Position numbers and translations under genes: made by a program. DNA of 48,418 nucleotides, taken from assembly GCA_022600975.1 (NCBI GenBank), contig JAHZJJ010000173.1, positions 1 to 48,418 of the forward strand, given 5' to 3'. Positions 1 to 9,648 of this stretch are shown one piece after another (position 1 is the first letter of the stretch; every line of letters begins with the position of its first letter). The notes below the pieces were generated by a model. The model was not told the DNA's origin, did no database searches, and was given only the letters and a program-made list of their open reading frames with translations. Source of the DNA: Gammaproteobacteria bacterium. GTDB lineage: Bacteria; Pseudomonadota; Gammaproteobacteria; Pseudomonadales; Cellvibrionaceae.

Positions 1-252
1 CAGTGCTTCGGCTAGAGTGACTATATCTAGGGGCTGTGTACTTTGAACCAGTGTCCCCATGACCTGGTAGATGGTGCGGTGGCTGGCAGTAAAGAAATCT
101 GTCTCGTTGAGCTGTTCGGCGACGCCGTCGAAACGGTTCGAGTCCAGCATCAGGCCGCCCAGTACCGATTGTTCTGCCTCTACCGAGTGCGGCAGTGGTG
201 AGCTGTCTTCTAGTGGTTGATCTCGTTCTTGTGCGGGGGGGAAGTCATTCAT
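1..252 (-). CDS. dnaB: Replicative DNA helicase DnaB, N-terminal part (truncated by window edge)
   Basis: Reverse-complement translation from ATG at 252: MNDFPPAQERDQPLEDSSPLPHSVEAEQSVLGGLMLDSNRFDGVAEQLNETDFFTASHRTIYQVM, the typical DnaB N-domain; adjacent to rplI. Confidence 0.93.
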   Translation of the reverse strand, partial: MNDFPPAQERDQPLEDSSPLPHSVEAEQSVLGGLMLDSNRFDGVAEQLNETDFFTASHRTIYQVMGTLVQSTQPLDIVTLAEAL

Positions 253-270
253 AAGATTTTATTAGGCGCA

Positions 271-314
271 AAAAAATCAGGCGCTGAACTCAATTGAGTA
301 TTCAGCGCCTGATT
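271..314 (-). terminator. Rho-independent terminator of the rpsF-rpsR-rplI operon
   Basis: 14-bp perfect arms aatcaggcgctgaa (275-288) / ttcagcgcctgatt (301-314), followed on the minus strand by a T-run (plus aaaaaa at 271-276). Confidence 0.85.
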
Positions 315-382
315 GTAGCGCGGTTGACCCGCGAGCGGTTAGCAGAAATTGCTCGGTGTTTAGCTCGAGTGAGGGTTGCCCC

Positions 383-832
383 TTACTCTTCTGCCACCAC
401 CTCAACTTTCACAGTAGCGCTGACATCGGTGTGCAGCTGTAGGCTGACATCAAACTCACCAATTTCACGCAGTGGCCCTTGAGGCAGCTTCACTTCGGCT
501 TTGTTCACCTCCACTCCGGCAGCAACAATGGCGCTGGCAATGTCGCGGGTGCCGACAGAGCCAAATAACTTGCCTTCCTCACCGGCGACAGCGGTGATCC
601 GCACCGTCAGATCTTGTAACTTGGCAGCGCGGGCTTCAGCTTCACTTAATTTGGCTGTTGCAGCGGTTTCCAGCTCGGCGCGCTTGGCTTCAAACTCCGC
701 TATATTTGTCTTGCTTGCCCGCACGGCTTTGCCGCCGGGTATAAGATAGTTGCGACCGTATCCAGGTTTGACGGTAACGCGATCGCCTACCTTGCCCAGT
801 TTACCTATTTTTTCGAGCAGAATTACTTCCAT
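383..832 (-). CDS. rplI: 50S ribosomal protein bL9
   Basis: [39 protein letters not shown], the L9 signature. Confidence 0.98.
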   Translation of the reverse strand: MEVILLEKIGKLGKVGDRVTVKPGYGRNYLIPGGKAVRASKTNIAEFEAKRAELETAATAKLSEAEARAAKLQDLTVRITAVAGEEGKLFGSVGTRDIASAIVAAGVEVNKAEVKLPQGPLREIGEFDVSLQLHTDVSATVKVEVVAEE

Positions 833-866
833 CTCGGAATCCTCTGTTTCAGTTTTTGTGCAACAC

Positions 867-1703
867 TCAGCCTTTATTGCCTGAGCGTGCGCGAATATCT
901 ATCCAGCTGTCTGTCAGTGCTAGAGCACATAAAAAACCCGCTGCAGGTAACGCTACAATAACCAGCATCACATAGAGTGCAATCAGTGGCCCTTTGCCCC
1001 AGTTGCGCTTGGCGATTAACCAATGGATCAACGCAATACCGGCCACGATTGATGGGAAGGCTGCTACGGCGCCCCAAAAAACATAGTGTCCACTGGTTAA
1101 CCCATAGACCCACAATAACATGCCGATAATGGCAACTGGCAGCGGCACTTGCAGTTGATGCAATTCCGGGCGCAAGCCGCCGGGGTTGTATAGCAGTGAT
1201 TGCCACCAGCGCCCCAGCAGCAGTGCCAGGGTAGCGGTGATCGCCGAGATTAAAGTCAGATATCCAGTGACCTGGTGTTCACTGCCGAATACCTGCTGTA
1301 ATTGCGTAGTTGGGCCGCCAGAAGTTGTAGCGACTTCCAGCAAACTGCTCATCACCCCGCCGCTAAAGTGCGACGTTAACAATATACCTATCGCGGCCAC
1401 TGTCGTTAGCGCAATTAGGGTTTTACTCCAGGCACCGCTTTGGCGCAAAACTAGAGCGCCGAACCATACTGCGCTTAAATGCGTAACTGCTAGCCCCAGC
1501 ATCAACGGGGATATATAGCCTGCCACACTTGCAACAACAAGCGGCAGCAGTGCCCATGCCAACAACAACAGGCCTTCTATGGGGCCCCGGCGTAACCCAA
1601 TCAATCCCAAAATTGCTGGGCTCAGCAGCGGTATCCCCAGTAACATGAGGATGACCGCGCACACGCGCCCGCGCATAACATATTCTAGGGCACGCATTAG
1701 CAC
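867..1703 (-). CDS. DUF2232-like multi-pass membrane protein
   Basis: 278 aa, strongly hydrophobic; sits between rpsR and rplI where many gammaproteobacteria have a DUF2232-type membrane protein. Confidence 0.75.
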   Translation of the reverse strand: MLMRALEYVMRGRVCAVILMLLGIPLLSPAILGLIGLRRGPIEGLLLLAWALLPLVVASVAGYISPLMLGLAVTHLSAVWFGALVLRQSGAWSKTLIALTTVAAIGILLTSHFSGGVMSSLLEVATTSGGPTTQLQQVFGSEHQVTGYLTLISAITATLALLLGRWWQSLLYNPGGLRPELHQLQVPLPVAIIGMLLWVYGLTSGHYVFWGAVAAFPSIVAGIALIHWLIAKRNWGKGPLIALYVMLVIVALPAAGFLCALALTDSWIDIRARSGNKG

Positions 1704-1742
1704 TTAATAGACTCTCTTGTTAAAGCCCACAAGCCGTCTGGC

Positions 1743-1973
1743 TCAAGCTTCGTGGCTGTCCGAATAGGGCAGCAACGCCAAATATCGTGCGCGCTTGACC
1801 GCAGTGGACAGTTGACGCTGATACTTAGCTTTGGTGCCAGTGATACGGCTTGGTACAATTTTGCCAGTTTCAGAAACGTAAGCTTTCAAGGTTTCAAGAT
1901 CCTTGTAGTCGATACGTTTGGTGCCTTCGGCGGTGAAGCGACAGAATTTGCGTCGACGAAAAAAACGTGCCAT
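1743..1973 (-). CDS. rpsR: 30S ribosomal protein bS18
   Basis: [55 protein letters not shown]. Confidence 0.98.
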   Translation of the reverse strand: MARFFRRRKFCRFTAEGTKRIDYKDLETLKAYVSETGKIVPSRITGTKAKYQRQLSTAVKRARYLALLPYSDSHEA

Positions 1974-1985
1974 CAGATAATCCCC

Positions 1986-2444
1986 TTACTCTTCAGCTTC
2001 GACATTTTTGGAGGGCAGCTCTTCTGCTTCTGCTTCTGCTGAATCAGCTTCCTGTTCGGGTTGTTCGGTACGCTCTCGGCGGTCGGGGCGCTCAGCGCGC
2101 GCAGCTTTGCGCTCACGAGTCTCTTTTTCCGCTTTCATAATTGGGCTTTCTGCGCTGATGGCTTCATTCTCGCGCATCACTAGGTTGCGCAAAATCGCGT
2201 CGTTATAGCGGAAGTTGGTGGTCAATTCACCCAGTGCTTCTTCACTGCACTCGATATTCAGCAACACATAGTGTGCCTTGTGGAGTTTATTGATCGGGTA
2301 GGCCAGGCGGCGGCGACCCCAATCTTCCAGGCGGTGTATATGGCCACCGGATTCTTGGATGGTCGCGCTGTAACGCTCAACCATACTGGGCACCTGATCG
2401 CTCTGATCGGGGTGAACCAGGAATACAATTTCGTAATGTCGCAT
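1986..2444 (-). CDS. rpsF: 30S ribosomal protein bS6 with acidic C-terminal extension
   Basis: [54 protein letters not shown]-terminal Glu-rich tail. Confidence 0.97.
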   Translation of the reverse strand: MRHYEIVFLVHPDQSDQVPSMVERYSATIQESGGHIHRLEDWGRRRLAYPINKLHKAHYVLLNIECSEEALGELTTNFRYNDAILRNLVMRENEAISAESPIMKAEKETRERKAARAERPDRRERTEQPEQEADSAEAEAEELPSKNVEAEE

Positions 2445-2467
2445 TTTTGCTCCTTACGGGTTAAACA

Positions 2468-2490
2468 GCCTCCCGAGTGTTCGGTGAGGC
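2468..2490 (-). promoter_or_regulatory. Candidate S6:S18-type ribosomal leader hairpin upstream of rpsF
   Basis: Minus strand GCCTC-A-CCGA-ACAC-TCGG-GAGGC: perfect two-part stem with one bulged A, 24-46 nt upstream of the rpsF ATG; no T-run. Confidence 0.5.
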
Positions 2491-2626
2491 AAGGAGTACA
2501 GCCAGTCTGTTATTAAGAGACTTACTGCGGGTGGCGTATTTTATGTATTCGTCACAATGGTTGCAAGTTGATCCAATGTATCATTTGGGGCTGGCTAAAA
2601 AATCCGGCTCCAGTCATTGTGCGATC

Positions 2627-3379
2627 TTATTGGCGGCGTTGTCGCACCGCTTCAAATAAGCACACGCCAGTGGCAACCGATACGTTGAGACTGCTCACCT
2701 GACCTGCCATGGGGACATTCACCAGCTGATCGCAATGCTCGCGGGTGAGGCGGCGGAGCCCTGAGCCTTCGGCGCCCATTACCAGAGCCAGTGGCCCTGT
2801 CAGGGCGCTGTCGTAAATACTTTTCGGGGCCTCATTGGCAGCGCCAAATATCCATATGCCTGCTCGCTGCAGTTGCTGTAAGCAGCGCGCGAGATTAGTG
2901 ATAGTGACAAACGGCAATATTTCCGCTGCGCCACAGGCGACCTTGATCGCGGTTGGTGTTAATCCAGCAGATTTGTCTTTGGGCGCTATGACTGCGTGTA
3001 CACCGGCGGCTTCTGCTGAGCGCAGGCAGGCACCGAGATTATGCGGATCAGTGATGCCGTCAAGAATGAGTAAAAACGGCGCTTCAGCACGGGCATCTAG
3101 CCGCTGCAGCATGTTTTTTAAAAACTGTTCATCCCGTACCTCGGCAACGTCGGTGCAAATAGCCAATACGCCTTGATGGTTGCCCTGGTCGTCAATCTTT
3201 TCGTCTAGTTGCCGACGCTCGACAAACTGAATCGCAATATTATTCAATTCGGCCTGGCGAATAATTTTTTGTAATCTTTGATCTTTGCGCCCGCGCAATA
3301 ACAGCAGCTGCTGTACCCGCTGGGGAGACCCCTTTAGTAATGCCTGCACCGCGTGCAGACCGTAAATTAATTGTTGCAC
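2627..3379 (-). CDS. rlmB: 23S rRNA (guanosine-2'-O-)-methyltransferase RlmB (SpoU family)
   Basis: YGLHAVQALL...ILDGITDPHNLGACLRSAEAAGVHAVI...LVMGAEGSGLRRLTREHCD...PMAGQVSSLNVSVATG. Confidence 0.96.
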   Translation of the reverse strand: MQQLIYGLHAVQALLKGSPQRVQQLLLLRGRKDQRLQKIIRQAELNNIAIQFVERRQLDEKIDDQGNHQGVLAICTDVAEVRDEQFLKNMLQRLDARAEAPFLLILDGITDPHNLGACLRSAEAAGVHAVIAPKDKSAGLTPTAIKVACGAAEILPFVTITNLARCLQQLQRAGIWIFGAANEAPKSIYDSALTGPLALVMGAEGSGLRRLTREHCDQLVNVPMAGQVSSLNVSVATGVCLFEAVRQRRQ

Positions 3380-3385
3380 TAGTGG

Positions 3386-6073
3386 TTACTTCTTTTTTTT
3401 GCTGGAGGTTTTTTGCTTAGCGGATTTTTTCTTCGTACTAGCTTTGTGAGCGGCCTTGCGGGCGGCTACTGAAGGGCGTTTACCACCTTTGCGGGTAGGG
3501 GTGCGCCTCGGCCCGCGTTTTTTTGGGGGGCTAATAGTATCGTTGTTAAGATTATTTTCTGCTGGTGTTTGCTGCGTTGCTGAATCGTGGTTTTCTACAG
3601 ACGCTGCCACCGGCTCGGCATCTGTAGAGCCTACCTTGCGTTTGCGAAAAGGCGTGTGTTGTGTAAGTTTAACGTCATTCCAAAAATTGGGCTCGGTATT
3701 TTTACTCGGTGCTTTTGGTGCGCTCGATGTATTTTCGCGTGGCACTGTAGCCTTGTGTTGATTGGCTCTGGGTGTATTTCGGAGCTTTGTTTTGCGTTGT
3801 GGTAATAAAGTTTCCAGTGTGAGATCTACTTTGCGTTCATCCAGGTCTACCCGCACCACTTGCACGGAAGCCAGATCGCCAAGACGGTAGCGTGCGCCGC
3901 TGCGCTCGCCCACTAGCCGTTGTTGTGCCTGCTCAAACCGATAGTAATCTTTGGGTAGGGCAGTGACATGAATCAAGCCCTCAACATAGAGTTCATCCAG
4001 TTCAACAAACAGACCAAATCCCGTTACTGCACTGATGACCCCGGTATATACTTCACCCACATGTTCTTGCAGATATTCACACTTAAGCCAGCTGATCACA
4101 TCGCGTGTGGCATCGTCGGCGCGGCGTTCGGTCATCGAGCAATGTTCGCCGAGCATCTGCATGGTTGCGGGGCTATAGGGTGAGGTTTGGTTTGTTTTCG
4201 TCGGGGTCTCTAGGGTCCGGCGCAACCTATTTGCCACTGCAGGCTTATTGGCGCTGCCGTTGTGCAGTAGCCAGCGCAGTCCGCGGTGTAATAACAAATC
4301 GGGATAACGTCGAATTGGTGAAGTGAAATGGGCATAGGCTGGGTAATCGAGCCCAAAGTGGCCACGATTCTCCGGCTGGTATACCGCCTGGTTCATTGAG
4401 CGCAGTAACATCGTTTGAATAATATGTGCATCGGCGCGGTCCTGTACGGATTGCAATAATGTTTGATAATCCTTTGGTCGCGGCTTGTCGCCGCCCTCTA
4501 GCCGCAAACCCAGCTCGCCGAGATATTCGCGCAGGTTGCTGAGCTTTTGCGTTTTTGGCAGGTCGTGCACACGGTACAGCATTGGTAGCTTTGCTTCCGC
4601 CATAAGTTCCGCCGCACACACATTGGCGGCCAGCATGCACTCCTCAATCAGCTTGTGAGCATCGTTGCGCACCACGGGCACTATACGCGCTATCTTTCGC
4701 TGATCGTCAAAAATGATGCGTGTTTCGGTGGTTTCAAAATCGATCGCTCCGCGGGCATCGCGAGCACCGCGCAGGGCGTGATACAGATCTTGCAGGTTGT
4801 CGAGATGGGGCACCAATGCAGAGAATTGTTGGCGCAGGCCAGTGACGGTAGTATTGTCACGCGTGGCCATGATCTCCCCCACCTGGGTATAGGTGAGCCG
4901 TTCGTGGCTGCGCATTACGCCTTCAAAAAACTGATAATTGTCAATTCCGCCCTGCTGATTGATGTGCATTTCGCACACCATGCACAGGCGATCCACGTGT
5001 GGATTGAGGGAACATAAGCCATTGGAGAGTTTTTCCGGCAGCATCGGTAACACAAAGTCGGGAAAGTACACCGAATTGCCACGATTGCGGGCTTCTTCGT
5101 CTAGAGCGCTGTCAGTTTGCACATAATGTGAAACATCGGCAATGGCGACAAGTAATTTCCAGCCCTGGTCGGGCAGCACCTGGCAATAAACTGCGTCATC
5201 AAAATCCCGTGCGTCTTTCCCATCGATAGTAACCAGCGGTAACTGGCGCAGATCAATGCGGGCTTTTTTATCCGCCTCGGTGACCTCTGCGGCAATCGAC
5301 TCAGTTTCTTCCAGCGTAGCTGCGGGCCAGGCGTGTGGTAAGCCGCCGTTGCGAATCGCTACAGTTATTTCCATTCCCGGTGCCAAATGGTCGCCCAGCA
5401 CTTCTGTAATTTCACCTTGGGGTAAGCTGTTGCGGCTAGGTTGAGCGGTGATATTCACTACTACATACTGGCCGTTACAAGCGCCGCCTATCTTATCTTC
5501 CGGCACCATTACGTCGAGAGTAATACGTGGGCTTTCCGGGCGCACAAACGATATGCCATTATTGCGAAATACTCGGCCGGCCAATTGTTGAGTATTGTGT
5601 TTAAGCACCCGCACCACCGCACCCTCGCGTTTGCCGCGATAGTTGCCGGGCATTGTCCTCGCTAACACCTCATCGCCATCCAGTACCTTGCGCATCTGTC
5701 GATGGGACAAAAACAAATCCTCGCTACCGCCGCCTGGGGATACAAAACCAAAGCCATCGCGATGACCAATGACGTGGCCGCGCACTAGGCTCATTTTATC
5801 CAGTACCCCAAAATCGCCACTGCGATTACTGACAATCTGGCCGTCGCGGGACATGGCAATTAAGCGCCGGCGCACGCCTTCACGACGATCTTCATCTTTA
5901 AGCCCCAGTGTATCTGCCACCGACTCCCAAGAAACAGGGTTAGGCTCCTGTTCTAATAGCTTGAGTAGATATTCGCGGCTGGGAATTGGTTTTTCATAAT
6001 TTTCTGCTTCGCGTTGCGCGTAGGGGTCAATAGTTTCAAATTCGGATTTATCTTGCTTCAAAATAGCTTCCAT
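3386..6073 (-). CDS. rnr: Ribonuclease R with long Lys-rich C-terminal tail
   Basis: LVTIDGKDARDFDDAVYC and NRGHFGLDYPAYAHFTSPIRRYPDLLLHR (RNB domain), C-terminal S1 domain; next to rlmB. Confidence 0.97.
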   Translation of the reverse strand: MEAILKQDKSEFETIDPYAQREAENYEKPIPSREYLLKLLEQEPNPVSWESVADTLGLKDEDRREGVRRRLIAMSRDGQIVSNRSGDFGVLDKMSLVRGHVIGHRDGFGFVSPGGGSEDLFLSHRQMRKVLDGDEVLARTMPGNYRGKREGAVVRVLKHNTQQLAGRVFRNNGISFVRPESPRITLDVMVPEDKIGGACNGQYVVVNITAQPSRNSLPQGEITEVLGDHLAPGMEITVAIRNGGLPHAWPAATLEETESIAAEVTEADKKARIDLRQLPLVTIDGKDARDFDDAVYCQVLPDQGWKLLVAIADVSHYVQTDSALDEEARNRGNSVYFPDFVLPMLPEKLSNGLCSLNPHVDRLCMVCEMHINQQGGIDNYQFFEGVMRSHERLTYTQVGEIMATRDNTTVTGLRQQFSALVPHLDNLQDLYHALRGARDARGAIDFETTETRIIFDDQRKIARIVPVVRNDAHKLIEECMLAANVCAAELMAEAKLPMLYRVHDLPKTQKLSNLREYLGELGLRLEGGDKPRPKDYQTLLQSVQDRADAHIIQTMLLRSMNQAVYQPENRGHFGLDYPAYAHFTSPIRRYPDLLLHRGLRWLLHNGSANKPAVANRLRRTLETPTKTNQTSPYSPATMQMLGEHCSMTERRADDATRDVISWLKCEYLQEHVGEVYTGVISAVTGFGLFVELDELYVEGLIHVTALPKDYYRFEQAQQRLVGERSGARYRLGDLASVQVVRVDLDERKVDLTLETLLPQRKTKLRNTPRANQHKATVPRENTSSAPKAPSKNTEPNFWNDVKLTQHTPFRKRKVGSTDAEPVAASVENHDSATQQTPAENNLNNDTISPPKKRGPRRTPTRKGGKRPSVAARKAAHKASTKKKSAKQKTSSKKKK

Positions 6074-6354
6074 AGTTCTGCGGTTGGCCGAGCAGGGTTA
6101 TAAGGCCACGGATAACATCCGGCACAACAGTTGGCTGGGGGCAACCCAAGTTGGTTGAATTTGGCGAAAACCGGTGGGGAAAATTGCCCTTTGGTTGTGC
6201 CAGTTGTTGTATGTCACCAGCATTATAAGCGATTTCAAGCCCTTCCCCGACTTCTTGATCACAAACAACTGGGATAGTTTCCGTGGAATAGGCCGTTGAC
6301 ACCCTCAAAACAAATCTCTATAGTTCGCGACCTCAGCGATATGCACTGTTAAGT

Positions 6355-6441
6355 GCCCAGGTGGCGGAATTGGTAGACGCGCTAGCTTCAGGTGCTAGTG
6401 GCCTTTTGGTCGTGGAAGTTCAAGTCTTCTCCTGGGCACCA
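6355..6441 (+). tRNA. tRNA-Leu (anticodon CAG)
   Basis: 87-nt class II tRNA: gcccaggtggcggaattggtagacgcgctagcttCAGgtgctagtggcc...ttcaagtcttctcctgggcacca with encoded CCA; acceptor stem gcccagg/cctgggc. Confidence 0.95.
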
Positions 6442-7092
6442 TTTGCCTATTTAAAAACAATAAGCTAGATAGAGTTTGGTGCAAATAGAGTGCTCTGATA
6501 GCAGATATCAGAGGTATCGCTTACCGATTTTTTGAGCGCATATTTATACAGGGCTTAAAGCCATTGGTGTAAGCATATGGCACGGGGTTGGCTGAGCCCG
6601 CCTTTCCCTGAAGTCCTCTGCTTTTTAGCCCAGTTTCGTATTTCCTTCGCTACCCATCAACGCCTTGGCACTTCAGAGATTTTTACGGCTTGTAGGAATT
6701 CAGGCTTTGCAGATATCCTAAAAGGGGTTGGCTCGCTACAATTCAAATAATTTGCGATGGCTCCGCTGGTTTAAGCCCAGGTTGCACACATCGAAGTGCA
6801 TTAGTGATTGTATCTACGATTTGTTCAATTTCGTTTATTATTTTCCTTCCTGCAAGCTATAGCGTGGTAGCAGTTATATTTGCCTTTCAGAGTAACTATT
6901 CAGCAATAAGCGGTAGAGTAGTTTGGTCGTTACAGTTTTTTTAGCAGAGTACTTTTTAAGATGTAGGCACGAGAAAGGAAACATTAAATATTATGATTTG
7001 GAGTGGATTAGTGGTACGGTGACGGATGAAGGATTTCATTTTAATTAGCAGGAGCATGGTTGTTCTATTCATTAATAACATGTGATAAAAGT

Positions 7093-7770
7093 ATGAAAAA
7101 AAATATTTCTTTTTTAGTTGTCGTCCTATTAGTAGTGGCAGGTTACCTTGTTTGGAATACAAATCAAGCTGACGTTCAAGGCTTGACTGCAGTAAGCAAA
7201 GAGCCAAAAGTTGCAGTGGATACTGTTCCACATATAACTAATTCAGTGGAATTGACAGAAACAAAACAAAATACCACACCATCGGTAAAAGAAACTGCAA
7301 AAGATTTGTGGAAAGAGTCCAAGTTGGCGCAACAAGTTTTAGAAGAAAGTGATTACTTGCCTGCTGACCTGAACGCAGCAAAGTATTTAGAGCTTGATGT
7401 AAATCGACTAAAAAATATGGCTCTTGGTGATTACCTTAAGCTTTCTATGCCCGGAGTTTCAGGGAACTATGATGCGCAAGTTAGTAAGATTGAGCAGCAT
7501 AGCAGTGGCAACCGCACTGTTCAGATGAATTTCCCGGGGCTTGCCCAAGTTTATAATGCTAGTTTTACTTTGGGAGTAGATACTGTGTATGGCCATCTAA
7601 CATTACCCACGGGCTCTTACACACTAGAAGCACAAGGGAGCTACGCATGGGTTGCCTCGAAAGCTGATCTAGCCAGGAACCATGAAGAAAAACATGATCA
7701 AAGCCTATCAGCTGACGCGCCGTTGAAAGAACCAGAGAATAATGATCTGATTTCAATTGAGGGGTTTTAA
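7093..7770 (+). CDS. Membrane-anchored protein resembling a metalloprotease pro-domain
   Basis: N-terminal TM/signal anchor MKKNISFLVVVLLVVAGYLVW; C-terminal half ...GDYLKLSMPGVSGNYDAQVSKIEQ...ASFTLGVDTVYGHLTLPTGSYTLEAQGSYAWV resembles the beta-rich segment N-terminal to the catalytic domain in many bacterial reprolysin-like proteins; lies directly upstream of the protease gene. Confidence 0.55.
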   Translation: MKKNISFLVVVLLVVAGYLVWNTNQADVQGLTAVSKEPKVAVDTVPHITNSVELTETKQNTTPSVKETAKDLWKESKLAQQVLEESDYLPADLNAAKYLELDVNRLKNMALGDYLKLSMPGVSGNYDAQVSKIEQHSSGNRTVQMNFPGLAQVYNASFTLGVDTVYGHLTLPTGSYTLEAQGSYAWVASKADLARNHEEKHDQSLSADAPLKEPENNDLISIEGF

Positions 7771-8062
7771 TTCCACTACGTCTTAAAGTTTGGTGTATCA
7801 GGAAATTTTTAGAAATTTTCTAATTATTCAGACACTCTAACCAGCCGGTATAGTGAAGGAATTTTCACCTTTTTTATCTACATTTGTAACCGTTCAGTTT
7901 GTCTTTACATGGTTTAAAAATGGCTAATTTGGTTAAAAGAGCTCCAGCATTGTGTAGAATCTATCCAATCGGTGGTGAGTTTAGCGCATAAATTAAGCTA
8001 TTTTTGCAGTGTCCCGAATGGTTGCCATTATTTTCAGATAGTCAATTTTCTAGGGTTTCATA

Positions 8063-8821
8063 ATGAATTTTAAAAAAACTATGCTTGCAACCATTGCAAC
8101 TCTGACTTTATCTACAACCGTTGATGCAGAAACCATCGACATTTCTATTTTATACACTCAGCCTGCAGCTGAAAAAACTGGCGATATTACTGCTAAAATA
8201 GACAGTCTTGTAAGTTACGCCAATCAGGTTTATGCCGACAATTCGATAGACATCCAGTTGCGCCTCGTGGGCAGCGCTAAAGTATCGGACGCAGACCTGC
8301 GGGTTACCGAGAATAGTCTGAACTTGGTTACTAGCAGCAGTAGCGTGCAAAACTATAGAAAAAATAATGGTAGTGATATGGTGGTTCTATTGGGTAAAGC
8401 AGACACTATTAGACAAAATGACCAGACTTTTTTAACTTGCGGTATAGCTTGGGTAGGCATAGGTAGTGATGGTACTATGGATCGCAGCTCGCGAGATAGA
8501 GCGTATAGTGTCACTGCGGTCGATTGCGGAGCTAACACCTTTATTCATGAGTTGGGTCACAATATGGGGCTAGTACATTCCCGCAAACAAGGGGACAGAA
8601 GAGGCGGCGTTTATTCTTATGGTATGGGGCATGGTGTCGAAAACAGTTTCGCTACCATTATGGCGTACCCCCATGTATTTGGACGCAACGTTACGCACTT
8701 TGACATATTCTCCGATCCTAATTCGTTGGCTTGTAACAATCAGCGCTGTGGTGAAGCCGGCATCTCTGAAGCTCATCAAGCGCTCCTCCCTATCATAGAT
8801 GATGTGGCTGCGTACTATTAA
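8063..8821 (+). CDS. Secreted reprolysin-like (M12B-type metzincin) zinc metalloprotease
   Basis: Signal peptide; zinc motif HELGHNMGLVH (8546-8578) and Met-turn TIMAYP (8654-8671); catalytic domain begins right after the signal peptide. Confidence 0.88.
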   Translation: MNFKKTMLATIATLTLSTTVDAETIDISILYTQPAAEKTGDITAKIDSLVSYANQVYADNSIDIQLRLVGSAKVSDADLRVTENSLNLVTSSSSVQNYRKNNGSDMVVLLGKADTIRQNDQTFLTCGIAWVGIGSDGTMDRSSRDRAYSVTAVDCGANTFIHELGHNMGLVHSRKQGDRRGGVYSYGMGHGVENSFATIMAYPHVFGRNVTHFDIFSDPNSLACNNQRCGEAGISEAHQALLPIIDDVAAYY

Positions 8822-9300
8822 CAACTGAACTCAACGTTTGAGTGCATAGCTCTTGCCAGAGATAAGTGGGGGAGTTACTGGTAGCTGGCCGCTTTTTCTA
8901 TTCTTGGCTAGATAAACCCCCGTAAGGGAAACCTTCACTATTCTAGTGCCATTGACGCCCTCGTCGCACAGTTTCGGGGGGGTGCACTCACTCACTCCCG
9001 CCCGCCCGAAAGGTATCCATTCTGAATGAGCATACCTGATTCATTGGCTTGAGTTGTACACAGGTGCCGTAAGCTCACTACCTATAGAATTTTCTGAACA
9101 CCGTTAATTTGACGTGGCATCCTAAAATCGCCGCAAAGCGGCCTACCTTGGAAATGCCTTTAAGCGCTATGAATGTTAAGAAATTTCGGGTAAGGTGCTT
9201 CGGCAGAAAGGAAAAGAGGTGCTTTATACTTCCTATACTCGTTGAATGATAGCCAAGGAAGGCTCATTATTATTTACTTTCATAAAAAAGAGATTTAAAA

Positions 9301-9633
9301 ATGAAATTAATTAAAAAGAACTTAGCAGCAATTATGTTGCTTTCTTTATTTAGTGCTTCTTCTTATGCTCTTAACACTTGTAAGACTGGCGTTGTTGATA
9401 GTATTTTTATAGGAGTAGATGACGATGACGACGGGAACGCTGTTGGTTTTTCTTTTGAAGATTCTAATAAAGTATGGAAGCTTGACGTAAAAAGGAATCT
9501 GAATGATCCTTCAGGATATGCTTTGCTTAGTGCTCTAATGTATTCTAAATCCAGTGGATATAGTGTAAGTATATATTCACATAACTGCAATTACAGTGAT
9601 AGAATAAGACAAGTTTCTATACAGGAATTTTGA
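9301..9633 (+). CDS. Small secreted protein, candidate OB-fold/AB5-B-subunit-like
   Basis: Signal peptide ...LFSASSYA; ~87-aa mature protein LNTCKTGVVDSIFIGVDDDDDGNAVGFSFEDSNKVWKLDVKRNLNDPSGYALLSALMYSKSSGYSVSIYSHNCNYSD with one Cys near the N-terminus and one near the C-terminus; 15 nt upstream of the next gene. Confidence 0.6.
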   Translation: MKLIKKNLAAIMLLSLFSASSYALNTCKTGVVDSIFIGVDDDDDGNAVGFSFEDSNKVWKLDVKRNLNDPSGYALLSALMYSKSSGYSVSIYSHNCNYSDRIRQVSIQEF

Positions 9634-9648
9634 TATAAGGATTATTTT

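Noticed and set aside
6956-7231. Minus-strand 91-aa ORF
   Set aside because: Antisense to the start of the plus-strand pro-domain-like gene, with no recognisable motif.
8822-9250. Possible IS or integron attC fragments in the spacer before the toxin-like pair
   Set aside because: Small hairpins (gccgc-aaa-gcggc) and odd GC-rich tracts are visible, but no attC consensus or transposase frame could be supported.
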